NCBI GenBank assembly: GCA_051209155.1
Contig: JBPJGB010000003.1
Origin: Actomonas sp051209155
GTDB taxonomy: Bacteria; Verrucomicrobiota; Verrucomicrobiia; Opitutales; Opitutaceae
Reading direction: 5' to 3' (one strand)
DNA length: 64,000 bases
Every line of letters begins with the position of its first letter. Position 1 is the stretch's first letter. The notes under the pieces are model-generated. The model saw only the letters and a list, made by a program, of their open reading frames with translations, did not search any database and was not told the origin of the DNA. Shown piece after piece: positions 24,553 to 32,790 of this stretch. Position numbers and translations under genes: made by a program.

Positions 24553-25749
24553 TCATTTGCTTTGGGCGAAGCACAACCGCTCGACCGCCTCATCAAAGTC
24601 GTCGGCACCGTGCAGGATATCGATTTCCAATCGCAGGTAATAGATCGGCACCGGGCACGGCAGGTCGTTGGCGATGCGCACCGCGTCTTTTTCGGTGGTG
24701 ACAATCATGTCCACCTTGTGATCGATGCCGGCGCTGAAGATTTCCACGAAGTCCGACGACACGAAGCGGTAGTGATCCAGGAAGCGGCGGGTGAACGCGA
24801 TGTCGGCACCCAAGTCGCGCAGGAATTTTTCAAAACTCTCCGGCGTCGCGATACCGCTGAAGGCGCCAACATTTTTGCCCTGCAAGGCCTCCAAGGGTAG
24901 CCGCGTGGCCTCCGCCTCCGGCGGTTCACCCAGCTTTTGCAGATACTGCGGACGGTGCGTGCACTCGATCAGATCGACGCCGGGATTATGGCGTTGGATA
25001 AGTTCCTCCAACTCGGTGTCACGTTGCCCGTTGCTCTTGGTCAGAAAAACATAGCTCGCCCGTTTCAGGTGGGTGATGGGCTCGCGCAGGATACCGCGCG
25101 GCAACAGGAAGCCGTTACCAAAGGGGTTGGTTTTGTCGACCAGCAGCAGGTTAAGCCGGCCCTTCAACGGCAGGTATTGGAAACCGTCGTCGAGAATGAG
25201 CGTATCGCAGCCGAAGCGCTTGATCGCATATTCGCCGGCTTTGACCCGGTTCTTGTCCACGATCACATGCACGCCCGGCAGGTTGCGCGCCAGCATGTAG
25301 GGCTCGTCACCGGCCTGCTCACTGTCCAGCAACACCTCGTTCCCGTCGCTCACCACGCGCGGCGGCGGTTCGGCGGTGTGGCTGAGCCAATACCACCACT
25401 TTTTCCACATCGGCGGCGCCTTGCTTTTGTAGCCGCGGCTGAGGATCGCCACCCGACGACCGCGATCACGCAACGCCCGGGCGAACTTTTCCACCACCGG
25501 CGTCTTGCCCGTGCCACCGACCGTCAGATTGCCCACCACCACCACCAGACAGCCCAGCGGCTGATCGTGCAGCACCCGGTTGCGATACAACCACCAGCGC
25601 AGTTTCACCACCCCCTGGAAAAGGTAGGAAAGCGCCTGCAAGAAACCCGCAAACACCAGCGCGGGCATATCGTCCCGCCGTCCGTAAACCACATCGATGG
25701 CAAATTGCTCAAATGAGATCAGCTTCTGTTTGAGCCACGGACTGGACAT
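24553..25749 (-). CDS. lpxK: Tetraacyldisaccharide 4'-kinase
   Basis: Inner-membrane kinase of lipid A synthesis, 398 residues from ATG 25749, which phosphorylates the 4' position of the disaccharide. An N-terminal amphipathic region (LKQKLISFEQFAIDVVYG) is followed by the P-loop VVGNLTVGGTGKTPVVEKFA. ILSRGYKSK, TLILDDGFQYLPLKGRLNLL and KDAVRIANDL are further family blocks. It is longer than the 330-residue E. coli protein, mainly through extra N-terminal residues and internal insertions. Together with the rest of the window it supports a Gram-negative lipopolysaccharide-containing outer membrane. It is divergent from panD with 81 bases between starts. Confidence 0.95.
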   Translation of the reverse strand: MSSPWLKQKLISFEQFAIDVVYGRRDDMPALVFAGFLQALSYLFQGVVKLRWWLYRNRVLHDQPLGCLVVVVGNLTVGGTGKTPVVEKFARALRDRGRRVAILSRGYKSKAPPMWKKWWYWLSHTAEPPPRVVSDGNEVLLDSEQAGDEPYMLARNLPGVHVIVDKNRVKAGEYAIKRFGCDTLILDDGFQYLPLKGRLNLLLVDKTNPFGNGFLLPRGILREPITHLKRASYVFLTKSNGQRDTELEELIQRHNPGVDLIECTHRPQYLQKLGEPPEAEATRLPLEALQGKNVGAFSGIATPESFEKFLRDLGADIAFTRRFLDHYRFVSSDFVEIFSAGIDHKVDMIVTTEKDAVRIANDLPCPVPIYYLRLEIDILHGADDFDEAVERLCFAQSK

Positions 25750-25830
25750 GCGGGAGCGGGAATAGGCAATTGACGGCGGACGAGACGAGCGGCTTTGCTC
25801 GCCGTTCTCTATCGCGACCGCCTCCGCCGC

Positions 25831-26196
25831 ATGCAACTCAATCTACTTCACTCCAAAATCCACCGCGCCGAGGTCACCGACCTTTCGCTGCACTACGAAG
25901 GCAGCCTCGCGATCGATCGTGAGTTCATGGACTTGGTCGGTCTGCGGGAGCACCAAAAGATCCTGGTCGGCAACATGGCCAACGGCGAACGCTTCGAGAC
26001 CTACGCCATCGCCGCTCCGGCCGGCTCCAAGGCGATTTCGCTCAACGGCGCCACCGCCCATCTCGGCAAACGCGGCGACCTCATCACCATCATGGCCTTC
26101 GCCCACTTCGACGAAGCCGAAGCCGCCACCTGGCAGCCCAAGGTGCTCGTGCTTGGCGAAGCCAACGCCAAGATCATCAAACGCCCGGCGGCCTGA
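25831..26196 (+). CDS. panD: Aspartate 1-decarboxylase precursor
   Basis: Pyruvoyl enzyme of pantothenate and coenzyme A synthesis, which makes beta-alanine from aspartate, 121 residues. The self-cleavage site Gly24-Ser25 lies in HYEGSLAID, exactly where E. coli has it, and Lys9, Arg54, Thr57 and Tyr58 of the E. coli active site are conserved (KSKIHRA-like KIHRAEVTD, ERFETYAI). INGAAAHL-like SLNGATAHLGKRGD and the C-terminal QPKVLVLGEANAKI also fit. The protein should self-process into a short beta chain (1-24) and a pyruvoyl-capped alpha chain. ATG 25831 gives the standard N-terminus. The other pan genes are not in the window. A class V aminotransferase follows. Confidence 0.93.
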   Translation: MQLNLLHSKIHRAEVTDLSLHYEGSLAIDREFMDLVGLREHQKILVGNMANGERFETYAIAAPAGSKAISLNGATAHLGKRGDLITIMAFAHFDEAEAATWQPKVLVLGEANAKIIKRPAA

Positions 26197-26243
26197 TCCG
26201 CGCCCTTTTCACTCACTCCCCCTTCACTCCGCCTTCCCTTTCC

Positions 26244-27332
26244 ATGAGCTACAAACTGTTCATCCCCGGTCCCATCGCTGTGTCTGAAAAGACCCTGCGC
26301 GCCCTCATGTCGGCCCCCATCGGCCACCGCAGCCCGGACTTCGTGAAGCTCTACCAGTCCATCCAACCGGACCTCCAGAAGCTGTTCATGACGACCGACC
26401 CGGTCTACCTCTCCACCAGCTCCGCCTGGGGCATCATGGAAGGTGCGCTCAACAACGTGTGCACCAAGAAGGTGCTCAACTGCATGAATGGCGCCTTCTC
26501 CGACAAGTGGAACGACGTCGCCAAGCGCAACGGCCTCAATGCCACCGCCCTGAAGTTCGACTGGGGGCAACCGGTCGATCCCGCGGCCGTCCGCGCCGAA
26601 CTCGCGACCGGCGGCTACGACGCCATCACCCTCATCCACAACGAGACCTCCACCGGCACCATGAGCGACCTCGCCGCCATCATGGCCGTCGTGCGCGAGT
26701 TCCCCGAGGTCATTTCCATCGTCGATACCGTCAGCTCCTTCAGCGCGGTGCCGATCGCCAAGGATGAGCTCGGCATCGACATCATGATCACCGGTTCGCA
26801 GAAGGCCCTCGCTCTGCCCCCGGGCCTGGCCCTCTGCGCGGTCTCCGACCGCGCCCGCGAACGCGCCGCCACCGTCGCCAACCGCGGTTACTACTTCGAC
26901 CTGCTGGAATTCCACGCCAACCACGAGAAGGGTATGACGCCCAGCACGCCGAACATCCCGCACATCTACGCGCTCAAATCCAAGCTTGAGGACATCATGA
27001 CCGAGGGCATGGACAACCGTTTTGCCCGCCACGCCCGCCTCAACGCCAAGGTCCGCGAGACCATCAGCGCCCAAGGCTTCGAGTTGTTCCCGGCGCCGGA
27101 GTTCGGCTCGCTCTCCCTCAACTGCTTCGCCAACACCCGCAACCTCGACCTGCCCGCACTCAACAAGACGCTCAAGACCGAGCACGCGCTCGTCATCGAC
27201 GGCGGTTACGGCAAGCTCAAGGGCAAGACCTTCCGCATCTCGAACATGGGCGACGAGACCGACGAAACCATCGCCGCCATGCTGGACGCCGTCGTCGCCG
27301 CCATGGCCAAGACCCCGGTGCTCGAGGCCTAA
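26244..27332 (+). CDS. Class V aminotransferase (serine-pyruvate/alanine-glyoxylate type)
   Basis: Pyridoxal-phosphate enzyme, 362 residues, of the alanine-glyoxylate or phosphoserine-like class V family. The PLP lysine is in ITGSQKALALPPGLAL. The N-terminal FIPGPIAVSEKTL, GHRSPDFVKLYQ and the substrate loop STSSAWGIMEGAL match serine-pyruvate aminotransferases, and SIVDTVSSFSAVPIAKDEL is conserved as well. Reaction and amino donor are not certain; phosphoserine, alanine, aspartate or 2-aminoethylphosphonate substrates are all known in this family. It follows panD at 47 bases and ends in a strong terminator. Confidence 0.88.
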   Translation: MSYKLFIPGPIAVSEKTLRALMSAPIGHRSPDFVKLYQSIQPDLQKLFMTTDPVYLSTSSAWGIMEGALNNVCTKKVLNCMNGAFSDKWNDVAKRNGLNATALKFDWGQPVDPAAVRAELATGGYDAITLIHNETSTGTMSDLAAIMAVVREFPEVISIVDTVSSFSAVPIAKDELGIDIMITGSQKALALPPGLALCAVSDRARERAATVANRGYYFDLLEFHANHEKGMTPSTPNIPHIYALKSKLEDIMTEGMDNRFARHARLNAKVRETISAQGFELFPAPEFGSLSLNCFANTRNLDLPALNKTLKTEHALVIDGGYGKLKGKTFRISNMGDETDETIAAMLDAVVAAMAKTPVLEA

Positions 27333-27359
27333 TTTCAGCAATCCACTTGCACCTCAATT

Positions 27360-27389
27360 ACGGGCGGACTTTGGTCCGCCCGTTTTTTG
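27360..27389 (+). terminator. Intrinsic terminator of the class V aminotransferase gene
   Basis: A 10-bp perfect stem ACGGGCGGAC/GTCCGCCCGT (27360-27369 with 27374-27383) with a TTTG loop is followed by TTTTTT. Confidence 0.92.
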
Positions 27390-27452
27390 TCGCCGAAAAC
27401 AAAGCCTTGTAATTCCCCGGCGAGCCCCGTTACCGCTCGCCCTCCCCGTTAT

Positions 27453-30257
27453 ATGAAGTCCCTCGTCGTCGCAGAGAAACCCAGTGTAGCCCAGGATTTG
27501 GCCCGTGCCCTCGGCAAAGTGCCCAAGAACGGCGACGTCTACGAGAACGACAACTACGTGATCGCGGCCGCCGTCGGCCACCTCGTCGAACTCGAGATGC
27601 CCGAGGACATCGACAAGAAGAAATACGGCTACTGGCGCCTCGAGACTCTCCCGATCATCCCGGAAAACTTCGGCCTCAAACCGATCAAGGCCTCCGAAGA
27701 TCGCCTCAAAATTCTCAAAAAGCAGCTCAAGCGGAAGGACATCGACCAGGTCATCAACGCCTGTGACGCCGGGCGCGAGGGTGAGCTCATCTTCACCTAT
27801 ATCTACCAGCTCGCCAAAGCGAAGCTGCCGGTGAAGCGCGCCTGGATGCAGACCATGACCCCGGAGGGCATTCGCGGCGCCTTCGAAAATCTGCGCGACG
27901 GCGACCAGATGGGCGGACTGGCCGACGCCGCCCGCTGCCGCTCCGAGTCCGACTGGCTCGTCGGCATCAACGGCACCCGTGCGCTCACCAAGCGCATGTT
28001 CGGCTCCCGCGCCGGCAACGTCGCGTCGGTCGGCCGCGTCCAGACCCCGACCCTCGCCATCATCGTCAACCGCGAGCTTGAGATCCGGAATTTTAAACCC
28101 CGCGACTTCTGGCGTGTCACCGCCAACTTCAAGGTCGGCGCCGGCGACTACGAGGGCGTGTATCAGCGTCCCGACTACAAAAAGTCCGACGACCAGCACG
28201 ACAAAATCGACCGCCTCTGGGACGAAGCCGCCGCCCAGGCCGTCGTCGCCGCCTGCGCCGGTCAGCCCCCCGCCATCGTCACCGAGGAGAAGAAAGCCTC
28301 CTCGCAAATCGCGCCCCGTCTCTACGACCTCACCACCTTGCAGCGCGAGGCCAACAACCGCTTCGGCATCTCCGCCCGCCGCACCCTCCAGATCGCCCAG
28401 GCACTCTACGAGAAGCACAAGATGATCACCTACCCGCGCACTGATTCGCGGGCCCTGCCGGAAGATTACATCCCCACCTGCCAGGAGACGCTGCGCAAAC
28501 TCGACGGCAACCTCGGCGAACACGCCTCCACCGTCCTGAACAACGGCTGGGTGCGCCCCAACAAGCGTATCTTCAACAACGCCGGCATCTCCGATCACTT
28601 TGCGATCATTCCGACCACCGCCGAGCCGCGGAAACTCGATGACCTCGAGGCCAAGGTCTACGACATGATCGCGCGTCGCTTCGTCGCCGCCTTCTTCCCG
28701 CACGCCAAGTTCGACGTCACCACCCGTATTTCCACCGTCGCCGGCCAGCACCAGTTCAAAACCGACGGCAAGGTTCTCACCGAAGCCGGCTGGCTCGCCG
28801 TCTACGGTCGCGATGCCGCCGACTCCGCGGTCGCCAACCCCGGCGCCTCCAAGGACAAGACCCTCCCGGCCGTCGCCGCTGGCGAGGACGCCACCACCCT
28901 CGAAGCGATCCTTCACGCCGAGCAGACCAAACCGCCGGCCCGCTACACGGAAGCCACCTTGCTCTCCGCCATGGAAACGGCCGGCAAGCTCGTCGACTCC
29001 GAGGAACTCGCCGAAGCCATGAAGGAACGCGGTCTCGGCACCCCCGCCACCCGCGCCGACACCATCGACGGCCTCATCCGCCAAAAGTATCTTGAGCGCG
29101 AGCAGCGCGACCTCGTCCCCACCGCCAAGGCCGAACAACTCCTCGAGTTCGTCTCCGCCGTCAAAGCCGACATCCTCACCAAACCCGACCTCACCGGTGA
29201 GTGGGAATACAAGCTCCGCCAGATGGAGTTCGGCCGCTACGACCGCGACAAGTTCATGACCGAGGTCGTCGACACGACCAAGGGCATCGTTGAGCGCACC
29301 AAGACCTTCAACGAAGAGGAGGACGGCGACGTCCGCGAGACCGACATCATCTCGCCCTCCGACGGCAAACCGATGCTGGAAACCCTGCGCACCTACCGGT
29401 CCCAGGACAGCAACATCCTCGTTTACAAAGTCACTAGTGGCCGCCGTCTGGAAGAGGCCGAGGTGCGCGAACTCGTCACCGCCGGCGAAGTCGGCCCGAT
29501 CGACGGTTTCGTTTCCGCGCGCACCGGCAAGCACTTCCCCGCCAAGCTCAAACTCGTCGCCAAGGACGAGGAAAGCGCCGCCAAAAAGGTCGAGCTCGAC
29601 TTCGGCCAGAAGGAGGAGGACGTCGGCGCGCTCGAGCCCTTCTGGACCGATCCCAAGACCGGCCAGGAACTTTGTGAGGACGCCACCAACTACGTGCTCC
29701 GCGAAAAGGATGGCGACGACTACAAGCGCGTCTTCCGCGTCGGCCGCATCATGTGCCAAAAAGAGGTCTCCCGCGACCAGGCCATCAAGATGGTCGAGAC
29801 CGGCAAATCCGACCTCATCAAGGGCTTCATCTCCAAACGCGGCCGCCCCTTCGACGCCTTCCTGCTCAAAGCCGGCAACCGCGTGCGGTGGGAATTCCCG
29901 CCCCGCGAAGCCAAACCCGGCGCGAAGACTCGCGAAAAGAAGAAGTTCGACCCGACCAAGGCCACCCTCATCGGCCCGAGCGCGGCACACGGCGAGGAAG
30001 CCCAACTCCAGTCCACCAAGGATGCCTGGGTCGTCACCAAACCCAGCGGAGCCGAAAACGAGCCGCGCGTGGTGTTCGAGGTGAAGAAAAAACTCTGCGA
30101 CCGCGAGATCACCCAACCCGAGATCGAGCAACTGCTCAAAGACGGCAAAACCCCGGTTCTCGAAGGTTTCGTTTCCAAGCGCGGCAGCAAATTCAACGCC
30201 CACCTCGTCCTCTCCAAGACCAAAGCCAAGGCGGACTTCGAGTTCCCGCCGCGATAG
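27453..30257 (+). CDS. topB: Type IA DNA topoisomerase (topoisomerase III-like)
   Basis: A 934-residue type IA topoisomerase that cuts one DNA strand and passes another, from ATG 27453. The Toprim domain has VVAEKPSVAQDLARAL and NACDAGREGELIFTYIYQ (acidic metal triad in DAGREGE), and the catalytic Tyr327 lies in MITYPRTDSRALP. Unlike topA it has no CxxC zinc ribbons in the C-terminus. Instead three related repeats occur after about residue 640, each built around FVSARTGKHF, FISKRGRPFDAFLL or FVSKRGSKFNAHLVL; these match the topoisomerase C-terminal repeat. topB is the best label, but topA-like activity is possible. The repeats are spaced by about 60-100 residues. A short-palindrome cluster follows. 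Confidence 0.92.
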   Translation: MKSLVVAEKPSVAQDLARALGKVPKNGDVYENDNYVIAAAVGHLVELEMPEDIDKKKYGYWRLETLPIIPENFGLKPIKASEDRLKILKKQLKRKDIDQVINACDAGREGELIFTYIYQLAKAKLPVKRAWMQTMTPEGIRGAFENLRDGDQMGGLADAARCRSESDWLVGINGTRALTKRMFGSRAGNVASVGRVQTPTLAIIVNRELEIRNFKPRDFWRVTANFKVGAGDYEGVYQRPDYKKSDDQHDKIDRLWDEAAAQAVVAACAGQPPAIVTEEKKASSQIAPRLYDLTTLQREANNRFGISARRTLQIAQALYEKHKMITYPRTDSRALPEDYIPTCQETLRKLDGNLGEHASTVLNNGWVRPNKRIFNNAGISDHFAIIPTTAEPRKLDDLEAKVYDMIARRFVAAFFPHAKFDVTTRISTVAGQHQFKTDGKVLTEAGWLAVYGRDAADSAVANPGASKDKTLPAVAAGEDATTLEAILHAEQTKPPARYTEATLLSAMETAGKLVDSEELAEAMKERGLGTPATRADTIDGLIRQKYLEREQRDLVPTAKAEQLLEFVSAVKADILTKPDLTGEWEYKLRQMEFGRYDRDKFMTEVVDTTKGIVERTKTFNEEEDGDVRETDIISPSDGKPMLETLRTYRSQDSNILVYKVTSGRRLEEAEVRELVTAGEVGPIDGFVSARTGKHFPAKLKLVAKDEESAAKKVELDFGQKEEDVGALEPFWTDPKTGQELCEDATNYVLREKDGDDYKRVFRVGRIMCQKEVSRDQAIKMVETGKSDLIKGFISKRGRPFDAFLLKAGNRVRWEFPPREAKPGAKTREKKKFDPTKATLIGPSAAHGEEAQLQSTKDAWVVTKPSGAENEPRVVFEVKKKLCDREITQPEIEQLLKDGKTPVLEGFVSKRGSKFNAHLVLSKTKAKADFEFPPR

Positions 30258-30337
30258 CACGGGAGCTCGAAGCAACTTTGACGGAGCGCGACTGCGCGGA
30301 GATGGCGCGACGCAAGTCGTGTCCCGCAGGGATTGAG

Positions 30338-30360
30338 GTAGCGGGTGCCCACAGGGCGCC
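30338..30360 (+). repeat. REP-like palindrome with GTAG head
   Basis: GTAG (30338-30341) precedes a stem GGTGCCC/GGGCGCC (30344-30350 with 30354-30360, one G:T wobble) with an ACA loop. Confidence 0.65.
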
Positions 30361-30369
30361 ACCTAAACA

Positions 30370-30394
30370 GTTTCCTCCGCGGTGAGGCGGAAAC
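30370..30394 (+). repeat. REP-like imperfect palindrome with GGT loop
   Basis: GTTTCC (30370-30375) pairs with GGAAAC (30389-30394), with two mismatches in the inner stem and a GGT loop (30381-30383), as in the other GGT-loop palindromes. Confidence 0.5.
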
Positions 30395-30447
30395 ACGGTG
30401 AGCATCGCAGTGCGATGCGAGTCCCGCAGGGATGCCTGAGACGGGGT

Positions 30448-30470
30448 GCCCGCCTGCGGGCGGTCGAAGG
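30448..30470 (-). repeat. REP-like palindrome, inverted, of the GACCGCCCGC type
   Basis: GCCCGC and GCGGGC (30448-30453 with 30456-30461) pair fully. On the minus strand the unit reads GACCGCCCGCAGGCGGGC, matching the copy at 50196. Confidence 0.6.
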
Positions 30471-30498
30471 CACCATTTCCGTAAGTCCTGCTCCACGC

Positions 30499-30522
30499 TG
30501 TAGCCGGCCTCGGTGAGGCCGG
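30499..30522 (+). repeat. REP-like palindrome with GTAG head and GGT loop
   Basis: TGTAG leads into an 8-bp perfect stem CCGGCCTC/GAGGCCGG (30504-30511 with 30515-30522) with a GGT loop. The same plan is seen at 46071, 46143, 46260 and 53562. Confidence 0.75.
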
Positions 30523-30602
30523 TCCGCCTGATCGACAGCCCCGGCCCTGCTTTTCCCGCCGCCGACTTGAAACTCCGGCGGCTTTCCCACGTCTTTGCTC
30601 CC

Positions 30603-31598
30603 ATGCCCCAACCGCGCATCGCCGCTCTCGCCATCCTCGGCCTCGCCACCGTCACCGCCGCCGGCCTTGCCCTGCAGCAATATCGGCGGGCTGAAGCCTT
30701 GGCCGCCGAGCTTGGCCGACGCGAGGCCCTGATCAATCGGACCGTGCAACGCGCTGCGCAGACCGCAGCCGCGCCTTCCGCACCGGCAGAGTTCGACACC
30801 GCTTCGCGGGAGGGAGCCAATCTCGACGAGGGCGACGAAGACCTGACGGAAGTTGCACCGGACTCCCGCCGCGACCGCCGGGGCAATCGCCCGGATCCCG
30901 GCGCGATCATGGAAAAGCTCATGCAGAATCCGGAGTTTGCCGAGGCTATGCGCACGCAACAGCGTTCCCGCCTCGACGACCGCTACGCGGAACTCTTTGC
31001 CCAGCTCAACTTGCCGCCCGCGCAACTCTTGCAGCTGAAGGATCTGCTGGCAGAGAAGCAAAACGTGCCGCGCGATGTGTTCTCCGCCGCCCGCGCCGAA
31101 GGCCTCGGTCGCGAAAACCGCGACGAGATCCGTGAACTGATCAACGCCACCCAACAGGAGATCGATAGCGAGATACGCTCGACGATCGGAGACCAAGCCT
31201 TCGCCACGCTCGAGTATTTCGAACAAACCGACACCGAGCGTCGTCTCGTTTCATCCCTGGCTGACCGCCTTTCCTACAGCGCCACGCCGCTGAACGCCGC
31301 CCAAGCCGAAGCTCTCGTCGCGATTCTGGCCGATTCCGCTGCCGGGTCATCCGATTCGGGCGGACGTTTCGCTTTTGGGCCTGGCGGCAATGACCGTGCC
31401 GCCACGGTCACGGATGAATCCCTCGCTCGCGCCGCCGGCGTGCTCGCGCCCGACCAGGTCGAGGCCCTGCGCCAGATCCAAGCCGAACAACAGGCCGCGG
31501 CGACCGTGCGCGATGCCATGCGTAACGAGTTCCGTAACAGCAACGCCAGCCGCCAATCGGTTCCCGCCCAGCCACTCGCCCCGCCCACCGGCGGATAA
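30603..31598 (+). CDS. Spy/CpxP-like helical exported protein of unknown function
   Basis: A 331-residue protein from ATG 30603, starting with a hydrophobic signal anchor (AALAILGLATVTAAGLALQQ) followed by an acidic, low-complexity stretch (about 60-110) with EGDEDLTE. Downstream, two helical units resemble the LTxxQ repeats of Spy and CpxP-like proteins: LFAQLNLPPAQLLQLKDLL and SATPLNAAQAEALVAIL. These match is by pattern only. It ends in a Pro-rich VPAQPLAPPTGG. No function is assigned. The upstream region is a REP-like cluster, and a GC hairpin without a T-tract follows the stop. Confidence 0.7.
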   Translation: MPQPRIAALAILGLATVTAAGLALQQYRRAEALAAELGRREALINRTVQRAAQTAAAPSAPAEFDTASREGANLDEGDEDLTEVAPDSRRDRRGNRPDPGAIMEKLMQNPEFAEAMRTQQRSRLDDRYAELFAQLNLPPAQLLQLKDLLAEKQNVPRDVFSAARAEGLGRENRDEIRELINATQQEIDSEIRSTIGDQAFATLEYFEQTDTERRLVSSLADRLSYSATPLNAAQAEALVAILADSAAGSSDSGGRFAFGPGGNDRAATVTDESLARAAGVLAPDQVEALRQIQAEQQAAATVRDAMRNEFRNSNASRQSVPAQPLAPPTGG

Positions 31599-31776
31599 CA
31601 CCGGGCCGCTCACCCGCGCGCGCGGCCCGATTCCTGCAACAAGCGCACAGCCCGCGCCAAGCCGTGCGGCGCCAATCCGCCTCGCTCGGGTTAAAAACAC
31701 CTTGCCGGTCGTTTCGCCCGCTCGGTAACGTGGCCGTTCGGTCAGCTTGTTCCACTAACACTTTCCCTCCTAAACC

Positions 31777-32727
31777 ATGATCGTAACCACCGCTCAGCTC
31801 TTTAAGCACGCTTACGGCAAATACGCCGTCGGGGCTTACAACATCAACAACGCCGAACAGGCGATGGGTCTGTTCAAGGGCGCCATCGACTCCAAGGCTC
31901 CCTTCATCATCCAGCTCTCGAAGGGCGCACGCGCCTACACCGACAAGCGCATGCTTGAGGCCATCATCCGCGCCTCCTCCGAGATCTTCCCGGAGGCCAT
32001 CTTCGCGGTGCACCTCGACCATGGTGACGAGGAAACCTGCTACGACTGCATCGATTCCGGCTTCTTCAGCTCGGTCATGATCGACGCCTCGCACGATCCC
32101 TTCGAAGAAAACGTCGCCATCACCAAGCGCGTCGTCGACCGCGCCCACGCCAAGGGCATCTCCGTCGAGGCCGAGCTCGGTATGCTCGGTGGTGTCGAAG
32201 AGGACATCGTCGTCGAAGAAGGCAACGCCTGCCTCACCGATCCGGCTGAAGCCGAAGAGTTCGTGAAGCAGACCGGCTGCGACTCCCTCGCCTGCGCCAT
32301 CGGCACCTCCCATGGCGCCTTCAAGTTCAAAGGCCGCCAGTCCCTCCACTTCGATGTGCTCGACAAGATCAAGGAGCGCCTCCCCGGCTTCCCGCTCGTC
32401 ATGCACGGTTCCTCCTCCGTCCCGCAGGACGAAGTCGCCCGCATCAATGCCGCCGGCGGCACCATCCAGGACTCCATGGGCGTCGATGTGAACGAGTATC
32501 TCCCGGCCGCCAAGAAGGGCGTGACCAAGATCAACATCGACACCGACGGCCGCCTCGTCTGGACCCGCGTCCACCGCGAGTTCTTCCGCGACAATCCCGA
32601 GAAGTTCGACTTCCGCCCGCCGGGGAAGATCTTCATCGACGAATACGCGAAGTTCATCGCCAGCCGCAACGAGCTCCTCGGCTCCGCCGGCCAGCTCGAC
32701 GACCTCCGCGCGTCCTTGTCGGCCTGA
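31777..32727 (+). CDS. fba: Class II fructose-bisphosphate aldolase
   Basis: Zinc-dependent glycolytic aldolase, 316 residues, splitting fructose-1,6-bisphosphate into the two triose phosphates. AVHLDHGDEETCYDCIDSGF has the metal ligand His and DHGD, VEAELGMLGGVEEDI is the second family block, GTSHGAFKFKG and PLVMHGSSSVPQDEVARI hold further ligands, and INIDTDGRLVWT closes the site. It is the larger class IIB type seen in many non-enteric bacteria. A strong terminator follows. It is preceded by 178 bases of intergenic sequence with no clear promoter. Confidence 0.96.
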   Translation: MIVTTAQLFKHAYGKYAVGAYNINNAEQAMGLFKGAIDSKAPFIIQLSKGARAYTDKRMLEAIIRASSEIFPEAIFAVHLDHGDEETCYDCIDSGFFSSVMIDASHDPFEENVAITKRVVDRAHAKGISVEAELGMLGGVEEDIVVEEGNACLTDPAEAEEFVKQTGCDSLACAIGTSHGAFKFKGRQSLHFDVLDKIKERLPGFPLVMHGSSSVPQDEVARINAAGGTIQDSMGVDVNEYLPAAKKGVTKINIDTDGRLVWTRVHREFFRDNPEKFDFRPPGKIFIDEYAKFIASRNELLGSAGQLDDLRASLSA

Positions 32728-32754
32728 TCTTTCAACCGACCCGTTTTCTACATC

Positions 32755-32790
32755 AAAAGCGCGTCCCGCTCGGGGCGCGCTTTTTGTTTT
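32755..32790 (+). terminator. Intrinsic terminator of fba
   Basis: AAAAGCGCG and CGCGCTTTT-type arms flank a GC stem (32755-32783) with one G:T pair and a short loop, followed by TTTTTG. It overlaps the end of the minus-strand gene by two bases, so it may serve both directions. Confidence 0.8.

Larger units (their letters stand above)
30258..30602. other. Intergenic stretch with a short-palindrome cluster
   Basis: A 345-base gap with no gene I can support. It holds at least five short palindromes with GTAG heads or a GGT loop, listed separately, and ends just before the gene for the Spy-like protein. Confidence 0.7.

Noticed and set aside
27354..30362. A 1002-codon minus-strand frame covering the whole topoisomerase gene.
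   Set aside because: The plus strand encodes an intact type IA topoisomerase with Toprim and Tyr motifs; the antisense frame is Gly/Val/Glu-rich without any family motif.
31602..31629. CGGGCCGC/GCGGCCCG hairpin after the Spy-like gene as a terminator.
   Set aside because: No run of T follows the stem, so an intrinsic terminator cannot be claimed.
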